Positions 38,046 to 50,578 of a stretch of DNA of 64,000 nt are shown piece after piece (position 1 is the stretch's first letter; each line of letters opens with the position of its first letter). The stretch is taken from positions 22,885,449 through 22,949,448 of the forward strand of contig NC_135553.1 in assembly GCF_964340395.1 (NCBI RefSeq), read 5' to 3'. The position numbers were made by a program, and so were the translations under genes. The DNA comes from Glandiceps talaboti (lineage: Eukaryota > Hemichordata > Enteropneusta > Spengelidae). Under the pieces are notes generated by a model. That model did not search any database, was not told the DNA's origin, and was given only the letters and a program-made list of their open reading frames with translations.

Positions 38046-39032
38046 ACATATATAGTCACTTTATTGTAGTCAAAGGCCATAGGCCCAAAATACAATTTAC
38101 ACATGTACTTCCATGTACTTCTAAATGTTCTAATGCCCACCCCCAACCCTACCAAATGATATCCATACATGATGTACGTTTCTAAAACGTAATGAGATTT
38201 TTTAAGGATGAGCAGGTACGTTACTATAGGTAAGCTTTATTTTCAGACGAACATTAAAAGTAACGTCGTACTTGTTAAAAAAAATCTTAAAGAAAGTATC
38301 CACAATCGAATACGACAAAGAGTCTGAATATGCAAGAAATAGCTTGATTTTAATAACTGGCCCCGAAGTTCAAAAGTTAAGGTCTTTAAAAAGCTTCCCT
38401 GCATCTGATAATACAGGAATAGACACCTGAATGAAGTCTTTATGCATTATAGCATTTTAGTTATACAATCAATAGTGATTTGTTACTACAAATATGACCT
38501 CCTTTCAGTGTTGTTATATGAACCTCAAAAGTAACGCATGCATTTATTTAATACCTGTATATTAACAGCTAAAAGAAATGAGCCACATTTGAATGCACAG
38601 AGTCAATTAATTTCAAACGATATATACAGTATTCACTGATTTGGCAAAGTGTTTATTCAGCCTAAGAAGTAACTAATTTGGTATTTTGCATTCCCTAGTC
38701 TATTCCTTGACTATATGTTGAAAACGAGTACGTATACGATGATCAATAATATTATCTGTATTTTCGCATATAAATCACCTTCAAACGCAAAAATGTCACA
38801 ATTTACCTGAAATTTAACAAAGGCGTTTACTTTTGTCCTTTAATTTGACTTTTGAAAATCTAGAGGTAACTTTGTATTGCTATGACGACCTGATATCTTG
38901 ATAGCTATCTTATTGCACAGCGACTTTCCCTTTCTTTTTTGCCATTATGTTAGTATGGTTTCACCAAGATATCCAGTTAGACCTATATCCTATACTGCAA
39001 CATTTTAACTTTTTGACGTTTTAACTTCATGC

Positions 39033-39065
<33 letters not shown>

Positions 39066-39272
39066 CAGACACATGTATAACATAACCTCCCCTTATGGGA
39101 GGGTAAAGATCATGCCTCATAGAGACTCCATTCAGGTGTCTACAGATATATACATTGCTTCTGATATTTGATGCTCACAGTCAAGGGACAAAGTCCTAAA
39201 AGAAAGCATCTGTCTGTCTGTCTGTCTGTCTATATGTCTGTCTGTCTGTCTGTCTGTGTCCGAACTTACATA

Positions 39273-39313
<41 letters not shown>

Positions 39314-39589
39314 GTTCGTTTATCTCTGGACGTGGTATCTCAAAAACTACTCCATCAATTTTTTTTTTTGGTTTATAATTTTCATATATGATTTAAGTTG
39401 ATAACTGGTAGCAGGCTTCACTGGAGTTTCCTATATAAATAAGCATTATTTACAAATGATGACACATAATACTGTACTGGGCCATAATACTGTAACAGGA
39501 GATGAAATCAAATGAAATCATACTAAACGAGACCATATAAATAAGTATAACATAACAACACAAGATAGGATTAAAAAAACATTAAGATA

Positions 39590-40978
39590 CCAGATTTAAA
39601 CTGAATGCCTTCCATAAGGAATTTAATGATTTATGCAAGAAATTTAGCTCTATATCTGTGATTCGTCAAGTCCCAATGAAAGTTAGTTGTCCAAAATGTT
39701 GTTGAAATGCCCGCCACGCCTCCTATTCTCAGGAAAGGAAAGCACAGGAAAGCTTGCCATCCTCGACTTCACTCTGCTTTCATGATCCCCTGCATACCCG
39801 GGATATGGCATGTGCGTGTTGAACTTCCTTCTGTCCCACCATGAGTTTACACATTCATCACTATGGGAAAATTGTCAAGATTTTGTTGAGTGGCACGCCC
39901 TCACTATATACTAATTATGTAGAGGTCAATGTATAGGTCACCATTATTGATACATTGTCACGAAATTTTCTTCTTAGGCTAGGCGAAGCTTGGTCTATTT
40001 TCCATATTTTGACCACACACATTTGGGTATAAATTATGGATTATTTCACTTGATAAATATGTGAGAGTGTATTTATATCCTGAGATACAGAGCTAGATAA
40101 ATGATTATGTACAAGCCTTGCAACTAACAGTGGTAGTTTGTTATCAAGAGAAATTGGAAAAGAACACAGTAAAAAGGAGACGGTGCGAGGTCAATATAAT
40201 ACTTTCTAAACTTCTAATCGAAATTCTAAAAAGACACAATTTCTCTTTATTCATCTGCGCATTAGTGTGTGAAATTTGAAAATGATAAGTCCATATTTGT
40301 CGATATTGAAACATGATAAATATTTCACCTGTTCGTGAACTCCGCGCTCATTGTAAACCTATTTTAAGGCCAAGAAAAAAAATTGTTTTCTGGTGAGTTT
40401 GAATCACTTAAATACCCTGCCTCGGTCTTCTTTTTTCTCGTGTTTGTCCAACCAATGCAGAGTGCAGATCCAAGGGAAACACAAAATAAGATTGGCATGA
40501 AACCCCTGAAAACAAGAGTCTTTCTCAGTGTAGAGCTATGTAGAGCACGAGTATAAAGTTGGCGTCAGATTCAGATTCAGGTAGCGTCATATTGAGCGTC
40601 AGATAGCCTCAGATACGAATACACCCGATGACAGTGAAGCAGAATCCTTCCATGTAGTCTCAACAGTATTATTTCAGGTTTTAGTCTGTCAGGTGTCTTC
40701 TTATCTGAGGCCATCTGATGCTCAATATAACGTTCATAAGATAACGCTACCTGAATCTGAATCTGAATCTGACGCCAACTTTATACTCATTCGATTGATT
40801 AATTCCTCAAATTGGTCATTACTATTCATCGGATTATTACGAAAACTTAATCAGTTCTTGCCATTACCCTACGGAACATGTTTCTGAAATTTTGTTTGAA
40901 TTGATGCAGCCGTTTTTTCGGAAATGGTGATACAGACACACACACACGCACAGACACACAGACTTCATCGCTATATTA
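39590..40978 (+). mobile_element. CCAGATTTAAACTGAATGCC-family element, unit 3 copy
   Basis: Same boundaries and hairpin as in unit 2, including the extra GAATCT repeat. Confidence 0.7.
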
Positions 40979-43490
40979 AAACCTTCCCTACGGAAGGTAA
41001 AAATGAGATGATATAATATTCAATCAAGCAGTAAGTCAGTCAACAAGACAGTCTGAGAGACGGGCGGACTGACAGACAGACAGACAGACAGACAGAGAGA
41101 CGGAAAAACAGAGACAAATGGACAGACAGACACTCACACACACATGTATACAATTATTTTTAATAACTTTACGATATTAAAACTATGACATTTACTGCCA
41201 CATTTAGCGACACAGCATTCTATTGTCAGAAATGGGTGTCGAAGGAAACTTGAAACTAAGTACATTTTGTGCTTGAAAATAAAGTTCATTCCAAAAGATT
41301 GGTATGAAGTGGAATTTAACTAATATCATAACTAGGCAAAGCCCATAACCTTGCGCAGGGTGGCCTCACGATGATATTGTAGATAGCACCTCCACGTGGA
41401 CAATGCACATAACATTTAGAATGCGCATGCATAGTCATTGCCCCGCAATGCATCCTTGGGTAAAACGACCCCCCAAAAAGCGCATAGTATATAGGACGCG
41501 CATGCATACTAGTCATTGAGCCGCTACGCGGCTGCTGCGGGAGCTATTAATAGCACAACATGTTAATTATGAAAGTTGTGCCCATAGATTAAACATTGGG
41601 TTTTGTACAGGGATATTTATTCGCATTTATAAGGCAAATATTTTTTTTACAATCGTACATTGCCAAAATCTAACTCAGTTATAGCACATGAAGTTAAATG
41701 AAAATACAGGTTTAAGTTATAGTCGTGTTATACATTGAAGCCTCACGAAAAGAACGTCCACCATATTCACTTTTGTTGGCTTTCTTTGCCCAGTGGGATC
41801 TAGGAGACTCTGCTCACCTGGTTCTAATTGGGGAGCATTGGCCACAATGATAAGCATCAGAAATAGAAGCATATCTAACAAACCTTACTGTATTTACGAG
41901 GTGCTTACAATAAATTCTTTTATGTTGTAAATTGAAGAAGTAGTATGGAAAGTTTTGACTCGCACATTACTTGAGCGGATACATTTGTTAGTCACCACGC
42001 TACGACAATTACAAATAATAGCGCTCAACTCGATTCAGGTTTTATGTTAGATTGACAGAAAGCGCTCATGCATTAATCACGTGAATTATTACTTTGGGAG
42101 TAATTCGGAAAATTATGTTTTGGCAGATGACATATACCGATTGTTTTAATCTTTTGCAGCCGTATAAGTATTCTGTTTTTAAAGTTTAATTCTGTCATGC
42201 TTTCGAATTGTATTAAAGCAACATTGTAGTTAATTGGTACAAACAAAGACAATATTGATATGAAATGGAATTGAATGTCGCCGAATTACTTTAGCTTTCG
42301 GTAGACTGGCACCAGTACTAGTCCATTGGGAGATTTATAACTTCTTCTTTTGAAAGTAAAATCTCATAATCTTTCAAATATTTCCAGTTTATTGAATACT
42401 TTCAGATGTTTAAAGAAGATGTCCCCATGTCTTTTTAAAATCCGAATACTAATAGTCACCTAAGACTATTTCGCAATCTCACTCAGGCTATTATAAGCTT
42501 ATCACACAAAAAGACAGTCATGTATTTAAAAAAAAAATATTTTATTCAAATGAAGAATGGACAAATTCTAGTCACTGTACTTGAGCAAGTCTAAACTAAG
42601 CCTTGAATAAAAGAACACCGGATTTGTTTGCACATGTGATCTGCGCATAGTTAAAATCAACCATTTGTTTTAAAATAATGATATTAATTGAAATTTTAGC
42701 CTTTCTAGGCCACATCATGCAGGTCAAGAAAAGAAAACAGGTCTGTGATTGAGGTCAAACAACGACAGTCCTAGGGAGTCAATTAATTTTATACGATATG
42801 TATATATAGTATTGAAAGCGAGTACGTATATGATGATCTGTCATATAATATTCTCTGTATTTTCGCATATAAAACACCTTCAAACGCGAAAATTTAACGA
42901 TAATTTACCTAAAAAATACGTTTACTTTTTTACTTTAACTTGTCCAAATCTAGAGATAATTTCATCTTGCTATGACGACCTGATATTTTGATAGCTATCT
43001 AATTGCAATTGTACAGCGACTTTCCCTTACTTTTTCGTCATTTCGTTAGTATGGTTTCACGAACATATACTCCACATTGTCCAACCAGTATACATGTAGA
43101 CATATCCTATGCTAAAAAGGATTGCATTTATGAAACATTGAAAATGACATGCAGTGTTGGATAAAGAACTATTCTAGACCTTTGAGTTGATTTTGTTTAG
43201 ACCATTCAGTTTCATTTGTATACTTAATCCAAGGAATTAGGAAGTCACAAGTCATAAACTCAGTGTTCCATGTATTTGAGATCTTCAGACGACTGATTCA
43301 GCTTGCTTTAGTCTTTGTTCAATAAAATTTTAGTAGCATACAACAAGATCGACGAAACTTCGTCTATGGGGGGGGGGGGGGGGGGGTTTCTGACGAATTG
43401 GTAACACGATTGCCTATTTCATGAACTGGGTAATTTAATCTAATTCATTTCACAGATTGGGGGTAACACACACACACACACACACACACA
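40979..43490. other. Unit 3 interior without genes
   Basis: Same content as units 1 and 2, including the 260-bp repeat (42,817-43,065), a longer poly-G (about 43,368-43,386) and a shorter AC repeat. Confidence 0.5.
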
Positions 43491-45450
43491 AGATATTATC
43501 AAAGACAGATTATGTTAGATATTGAAGACCTTAAAACGCACATAACCCAACTGAGTTTTGGAACCATATTAATAAACCTTGCCCAAAGAAGAATAATGAT
43601 AACCTTTGGGAAGTTTTTGGGTAAAATAACAGCATAATAGATTATGTTAATTTTGTATTACATGCATAGAAATCTGACTTTGAGGAGCTCTTTAACCTTT
43701 CTAGAGTTGAGGGAGGAGTTGACTTCGATGACGAGTTTTATTATGTTTTAAAAGCTAACACACAACTTGAAACACAATTGACAGAGGAAAATGATAATGT
43801 TCCCTTGAATCTTGAGATTTCAACTGAGGAAGTAACTAAAGTTGGAAATCGTTCGCTCTTTCAATTAAATTTTACTTTTGGGAAGTACCAACAGTGTGGG
43901 GAAAAGACAATACCTAAAAGTGCACTTAATGATCCTTGGGTACCTCTAAATTACAGAGGTATTAGTCTTCTCTCAACTGTTAGCAAACTGTACTCTGGAA
44001 TTTTGAATAATAAACTGGTTCAATACTTAGACTCTGAAAATATTACTGTAGATGAACAAAATGGTTTTAGAAAGGCAAGAGCCTGAATTGATCATATATA
44101 TGTTATCAACACCATTGTAAGAAATAGAAAAGCCAAGGGTTTACACACCTTTGCAGCATTTGTGGACATGGAAAAAGCTTTCGATTGGGTAAATAGAGAT
44201 ATGCTTTTCTTTAAACTACTTCAAAGTGCGGGTATCAATGGGAAATTTTACAATGCCGTCAAGAGTTTGTATGAAAATCAAATCTCATGTGTAAATATTA
44301 ATGGTTCATTTTCACCATGGTTTTCTACTAGTTCTGGTGTTAGACAAGGAGATTTTCTGTCCTCTACCCTTTTTGCTGTGTATGTGAATGATCTTGCCAT
44401 AGAAATTAAGAATCTTCATTTGGGTATCCCAGCAGGTGACCAAGATGTTAGTATTCTGTTATACGCGGATGATGATGTCATTTTGGCTGAAAGTGAAGAA
44501 AATCTCCAAAAAAGTATTGACTGTCTAGAAAATTGGCACAAAAGATGGCGTATGGGTTATCAATCAAAACAAAACACAAATTGTTCATTTCAGGAATCAA
44601 AATAAAGAGAGATCCAATTATAAGTTCAGGTATGCAGGTCAAAACATAAATACAGTTTCAAAGTACAAATACCTTGGGGTTATTCTGGATGAATTTCTAA
44701 TTTTGAGATAACCTCTGACCTCTTATGCAATGCTGCAGTGAGGGCCTTAGGGGCAGTGATTTCAAAAATACATAGATTTAGGGACTTTCGCTATAACACT
44801 TACACCACACTTACTGTTTAATTCATGTGTTGTACCAATCCTGGACTACTGTGCTGGTATATGTGGTTTGGGTAATTTCAAAAACTGCTATTCTATTCAA
44901 AATAGGGCCATCCGTTATTTATGGGAGTACATAATTTTGAACCTAAGTTAGCTTTGAATGGAGATAAGGGATGGGACAGCTCAGCCCTTCGCCGGAAAAT
45001 TAACATCAAGAGATTTTTTAATAGATTACTGAAGATACCAGATAATAAATCACAAAATCAGTGTTTCGATGGGACTTCACCTTATTTCGTGAATGTATTT
45101 AAGATTTTCTCTGAATTTAGGTTACAACATAAATTCGCCAACTTGGAACCAATAACTACTAATGAAGCAACTGCATTATTAAGAAATGTTCAATGGGAAT
45201 CAGAAATAATGACATAACCCAAGTTGAGAACATATACTACTTTCAAAAACTTACGGAAAAGAAAATTATTTACTAGGGGCAATGTCCCGTGCAAAACGCT
45301 CCATAATGGCTCAATTTAGACTGGGCATACTCCCACTTAAAATAGAAACAGGCAGATTTTGTGGACTTGAAGTCGAAGACAGAAAATGCGACTTCTGTCA
45401 AAACACACCAGTGGATGAGGTACACTTTATGTTTTACTGTAATGTATACA
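43491..45450 (+). pseudogene. Dead LINE ORF2, unit 3 copy
   Basis: Same TGA (44,084-44,086); YADD at 44,462-44,473. Private indels lie downstream of the RT domain. The zinc motif remains readable at 45,386-45,440. Confidence 0.85.
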
Positions 45451-45495
45451 TATATAGTCACTTTATTGTAGTCAAAGGCCATAGGCCCAAAATTA

Positions 45496-45637
45496 AGCAA
45501 TAACCCCCGCCGAAGGCGGGTATACACGAGATTTTGGTACAATTCGCGACATATAACACGAGCCGAATGGCGAGTGCTATATGGAGCGAATTGTACCAAA
45601 TTCGAGTGTATACCCGCCTTCGGCGGGAGTTATTGCT
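45496..45637. mobile_element. 142-bp palindromic MITE
   Basis: The termini AGCAATAAC / GTTATTGCT are flanked by ATTA on both sides (45,492-45,495 and 45,638-45,641). The arms run about 50 bases each, through CCCGCCGAAGGCGGG (itself a palindrome) and GGTACAATTCGC / GCGAATTGTACC. The centre (ACACGAGCC..GGCGAGTGC) also pairs, so nearly the whole element is one hairpin. Confidence 0.8.
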
Positions 45638-46525
45638 ATTATATTATATCAAAATGTGTGTATATTTCTTCTAAATGTGATTCTGTGGTTATTTATATGC
45701 CCGAAAAGGCGAATTCGCACGTACAGAAAAAGATCGTCGGTAATAGATCGTCGGGAACGAGCATATTTTAATGAGTGGATACGTTCATGTAGCCCCCACA
45801 CACACTGCATGAACACAACCATACACTGCATTGCAATGCATTGCATTGCATTGATAAATTACTTTATTTACATCATGTAATGCATAACGAAAACGCGTTG
45901 AAAACTAGCAACAAAGAAAAGGGGGCAAGAGGTCAAAGAAAGTAACAATTTTGTTTGGATATTTTCATAAGAACAATACAATCTTGTACACTGCTAAAAA
46001 TAGATGTCTCGGCGTTGAATCTGAGAAAGCGCGAGACAGTAAATCAGAGACGCGACGTTACACAGTCTACTTTAATTTAATGGGTAACAAATTGAACATT
46101 GACCGAACCTGAAAATGTACAGTTTCGAAATAATCCTGACGCACCTTGACTGATGGTTAAAAGTGGAATCGGTGTTGCTTGATTCAACGCGTAACGAGAG
46201 TAGGACGCTGAGACGGCTCGTTACATGGGGAGAACTTGTACCTTATCAGTGATGTTGAAGCCACTGATCGATCGTTGCTTTCGATCGCAAGGTCATCAGT
46301 GGAATTATTTGGACTACTGTAACCCAAACTATTGTACAGGATACCTGACACACCTTTACTCTGGGGAAGTGTTAACTTATTGGTATAAGAACGAACACAT
46401 TCGGCTTGTATGTACTATTCATATGCTAGTTTAGGGGCCCATTTTACCACTGCCAGCCGTGGTAAAATGGGATTTTACCACAGTTATTATCCAATCAGAA
46501 TGGCGCATAGTAGCATGATATAATA
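45638..46525. other. Remainder of the 1 kb insertion in the minus-strand LINE tail
   Basis: The ends ATTATATTATATCA and TGATATAATATAAT are inverted, so it may be its own element, but the ends are low in complexity. A palindrome CATTTTACCAC..GTGGTAAAATG sits at about 46,441-46,470. CATTGCAATG words repeat near 45,828. No gene is recognised. Confidence 0.4.
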
Positions 46526-49500
46526 TAATACAATTTACACGTGTACTTCCATAACCAAAAAAAATATGCTACAGTTCCAATAAAGTATTTTGCTTCTGAC
46601 CTGATTTTTAAAGCGTGATGAATAAAGGCTGCTAGTCTCTGTAATTCAGTTGATTGATCAGATGATAACAATTGAGTAAACTTTTCAAAGGATGGCGGCT
46701 GATAAAAATATTAAGGGATGTATTTTGACCTAAGGTTTACAAAAAATTCACATTTCAATAGGAAATGGTATTCGTCCTCGATTTCATTTGAATTGCAAAG
46801 TACACAAATACGGTCAGCTGTATCAATACCTTGTCTTCTTCCTGTCTCGATATACAAACAATGAGACGAACATCTAAAACGTGCTAGCATTGTCCTATGA
46901 CTAGCAATTCTTACCGTTGTCAAGTATTTTTTAAATATGATCTAAATCTAATATCAAAAGCATCAACACAATTTTGTACATCACCTATTTCCTGTACTTA
47001 CCAGGCATCTTGCAAGTTACACAAAAACAATAATTTTTTAACTTCAGTCACCCCAGTGCATCTAGAATTTACATTAGAATTTTCAATATTTAGGAGCATA
47101 TCATAACACTTTCTGGGGTACCTGTAGTTTGGCATAGTAATTAACTTGGCCCAATACTCACTACACCTTTTTGCAGTATGTAGGAAAATAGGGTATCTGC
47201 CGCATTCTCCCAGAATGGCACTGTTTGGTGCACTGTTAGAGACTCCTAAAAACATTTTACATGCAAGGTACTGTACTCGTTCAAGCAATACGTAGGATTG
47301 AAATCCCCAAACCTCAGAACCATAAATTAAAATTGGTAAAATCATAGAATCAAATACTTTGAAAAAAACGTTGCAAGGCAATGGCTTGATTTCCCCCACT
47401 TTTCTCATTGTAGCAAAAAGCACCTTTCTGCCCTGTTGTGCCAACAGTTTACATGATAGCAAAATTCCAAGATATTTATAATAGGAGACCACTTTTCCAT
47501 TAAAAACCCACTTCTCCTTCTGTGAAGCCTCCAGCTTTAAAGACGACGAGTTTTGTTTTAGACAAATTTACACACATTTTCCATCGGTCACATAACTACT
47601 TAAAACATTTAACAATCTCTGAAGTCCAACAATGCTATCTGAAAACAAGGCAACATCGTCAGCAAACAATAGACAAATAATTCGACTAAATCAGGTGTAA
47701 TTTGGACACCTCAGTGTCCAGATTTCTGTACTACAATTGCAAGTTCGTTTATGAAAAAAGAAAAAAGAAAAAGACTTATCATACAACCTTGACGGACACC
47801 AGTTGGACAACTAAAGTAGTCCGTACAACCATTTGGTGTCCTCACAAAAGACTAAACATTACAATACATACTCTTTAGAATACTAAACATTTTACCATTA
47901 ACCCCACCTCTATGTAAAATATACCACAAACTTTGTCGCTCGACCTTATCGAAGGCCTTTGCAAAGTCAACAAATACACAAATAGAACTTTCCTTTCTTC
48001 AATGTTAAGTATGTCTGGATCATGGATTGCAAAATAAAGACATTATCAATGGTTGAATATCCCCTACGAAAACCAGCTTGAACTTCGTCAATTTTGTTGA
48101 GTGACTCTGCCCAGAAATAAAGACGACGAATTAAAACAGATCTGAAAATCTTACTGAATATACTCAAAAGAGATATCCCTCTGTAGTTCTCTGGTGAGTT
48201 CTTTGGACCCTTTTTATATAATGGAATAATAATTGCTTTGGTCCAATCACTGGGGACAATACCGCTATCAAAAATCTTATTAAACAAAACATACAAATAA
48301 GTAGTAAGAAAATATTTACTTGCTTTGAAAAATTCACCAAGTAGACCGTCTGGACCAGGTGACTAACAATTTTTTATACTATTAATACTGGTTAAAATTC
48401 ATTTTGTGTAATTGGGGAATTTAGAATATCGGAGGTTAATTCTGCTACAGTGTCTGGTATAATGTGTTCAATAGTAGGCTCAATATATTAATTCGTCAGC
48501 CGCATTTAAATTAACATGTTCATCCACTATGAAAAGATTTCTAAAATAATTAAACCAGTCATCTACATGTATAGAGGGGAAGGACGAACTGGTAGAACGG
48601 GATAGTCTGTGAGATTTGTCCAAAATAATTTAGAATTACCCACAGAGAGAGACAATTTTAGTCTTTCATTTTCAAAAAAAGCTCTCTTTTTGTCACGACA
48701 CATTTTTCTTAAAATCTTTATTTAACCGGTTTTATTTTCCCAACAGCCACACATGTCCCTCATTCCGGAAACGTCTTTAACATTTATATTTTTGAGCTTT
48801 GAAAACTTTACACTCGGTATTGAACCACAATGGCTGTCACTGTGGTTTCCTATTCAATGTAACATATTTCAACATACCACAGTGGACAGCAGCACATTTA
48901 CAAACTTCCTTAATTATATTAGTGAAATGCTCAATGTTATAATGACACTCCTCTACAATATGTTCTAAATGTGATTTGTTCTCATCGGTTTCCATTGCAC
49001 TGACAAAGTCCCAGTATTTGTCTGGATTCCAACTATGTTTTGTAATACGTTTAACTGGGGTACTTGCTTTTCCTAATAATCTTGTTGACATCGAGAAAAT
49101 AGAAGGAAGGTGATCAGACTCGGTATAGAAAAATTAACACATTTATCGAAGAATGTTGACGACACTATAACATAATCAACAACACTTGCACCAGTACTTG
49201 TAATGCAAGTGACATCACCCCTGTTGGCATCTGTTCCAGCTCTACTATTTAACATATGTAAATTAAACGACTGACATGGTGAACGGAGAGAGCGACCAAA
49301 GGTATTTACAGTTGTGTCTTTTGATGCACGTGGAATGTAAAAAGAATCTTCATCATACGCGAAACCCTCATCCACAATATGCTCTACATTATCATCCCTA
49401 ATAAAGTCAGGTTCATCACCTGTACGTGCATTAAAGTCACCTTCAACAACAATATGTACATCAGGTAACTTGGATAAGGTGTCAAGTAATTGACTTTCAA

Positions 49501-49560
49501 ATAGATGTATGCCATTGTTTGAGAATTGACTTTCGTAAACCGAAGTCTACCAGTGGAGAG
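46526..49560 (-). pseudogene. Minus-strand LINE (endonuclease + RT + zinc C-terminus), frame-broken
   Basis: On the minus strand the order is: APE endonuclease remnants (EGDFNART at about 49,426-49,444; ASVVDYVI; SDH at 49,110-49,118), RT motifs (NSPENYRGISLLSIFSK, QAGFRRGYSTID, FVDFAKAFDKVE near 47,960, FADD at 47,655-47,666), YKYLGILLS, PILIYGSEVWGF, and a C-terminal zinc motif (CVLC..EDEYHFLLKC). Frames are split by several frameshifts and stops. The N-terminal endonuclease is missing past about 49,560. It is the same clade as the unit LINE but a diverged lineage. Confidence 0.85.
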
Positions 49561-50575
49561 TCACGACTCCCATAGGATCGCATAGACTGTAGTGATGTTA
49601 TTACAACCTGATTGCGTAAACATGTAAATGTCGTTAACCTTGTGTGTCACATGTTTGTCATCAATATTATGATCAAAGTAGGCTGTTATAATTTTGCAAC
49701 CGGGAAGCAGAGTCCCTCAATCAGGTCTGACAGCACCATAGCATGGCTGTCTCTCGTCTTAGCTGACGTCGCCAGGTATAGGTATGTGAAATGCTGCAAT
49801 TACTGGTCCAAGGAATTGTGGGATAGCTTCACTTCCGCTGCCATTAAAGAGTTTGTAAAAAACTTTTGTCGTCTCAAAAGAGAGTTTGCATGCAAATAGT
49901 TTATATTTAATACACCCACGCAGAGAAAGAGTTGTACTTGTCGACGAAACTTAAATTGCGCCCTCATAGGCAGAGTTTCACATATTGAAATTAAACATTA
50001 CTGGTACCATGACATTTAGTTTTGACTTTGAATTTCAAATTTACTTGAATTGAAGAGTGATTAGCAAATCAGAAAATGGGGATTGCTCTTTGAAAACAAA
50101 ATTTTGTTCATAGTATTATAAGTTTGTTCTTGAAAGACAAAAGTTTAATACAGAATATGCAAAAATTTGTTCTTGGGATGTAATTTTTTTTTGTACAGAG
50201 TAAATTGTTTAAAATTGCCATTTTTTGCAATAATTTGAAATCAAATTTTGCCGTTGGTATCATATTCTATGCTCTAAGTTACATTGATTCTGCATTGACT
50301 TGGTTGATATAAATTGGTTGCTGGTTAAATTGTAATTTTTTTTAAAAAAATGATGCGTGACGTATCATTCGTACATGCGCACAATATTGTTACTAATAGA
50401 CAACATGGCGCCGAACATGATCGATGGTAATGTGGAACTGCTCCATTTACCTAGTAAAACAAGTGGGAGAAAAGAAATGAGGGCAAAATCAACATTTTTA
50501 GTGATTTACACCGATGGAATGCAGTCAAAGAAGAAACTGGTCTGACAAAAGTTGCAAGATTGCTGTTAGATTAGT
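49561..50575. other. No gene seen
   Basis: AT-rich, with several short frames of no recognisable family. Confidence 0.4.
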
Positions 50576-50578
50576 CTA

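Larger units (their letters stand above)
30713..38126 (+). repeat. Tandem 7.4 kb unit 2
   Basis: 7,414 bases, nearly identical to unit 1 apart from substitutions, microsatellite length changes and small indels. It shares with unit 3 several differences from unit 1: ATTATGTAGAGG, CAACTAACAGTGG, a third GAATCT hexamer, and GACTGGGCATACTCCC in the LINE end. A 21-base deletion in the RT region removes seven residues after AESEEN. Confidence 0.9.
38127..45494 (+). repeat. Tandem 7.4 kb unit 3
   Basis: Third copy. Its last bases (GGCCATAGGCCCAAAAT) are separated from their continuation (AATACAATTTACAC at about 46,526) by a 1 kb insertion absent from units 1 and 2. A roughly 20-base deletion near 45,094 and a single-base deletion near 44,700 are private to this unit. 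Confidence 0.9.

Noticed and set aside
44921-45217. Separate gene in each unit downstream of the RT (also 30,061 and 37,497)
   Set aside because: It is the post-RT region of the same LINE ORF in another frame, repeated with the unit.
23291-45494. CRISPR array or integron-like cassette array
   Set aside because: Units are 7.4 kb, eukaryotic LINE-bearing and fully repeated; there are no short repeats with unique spacers and no associated genes.
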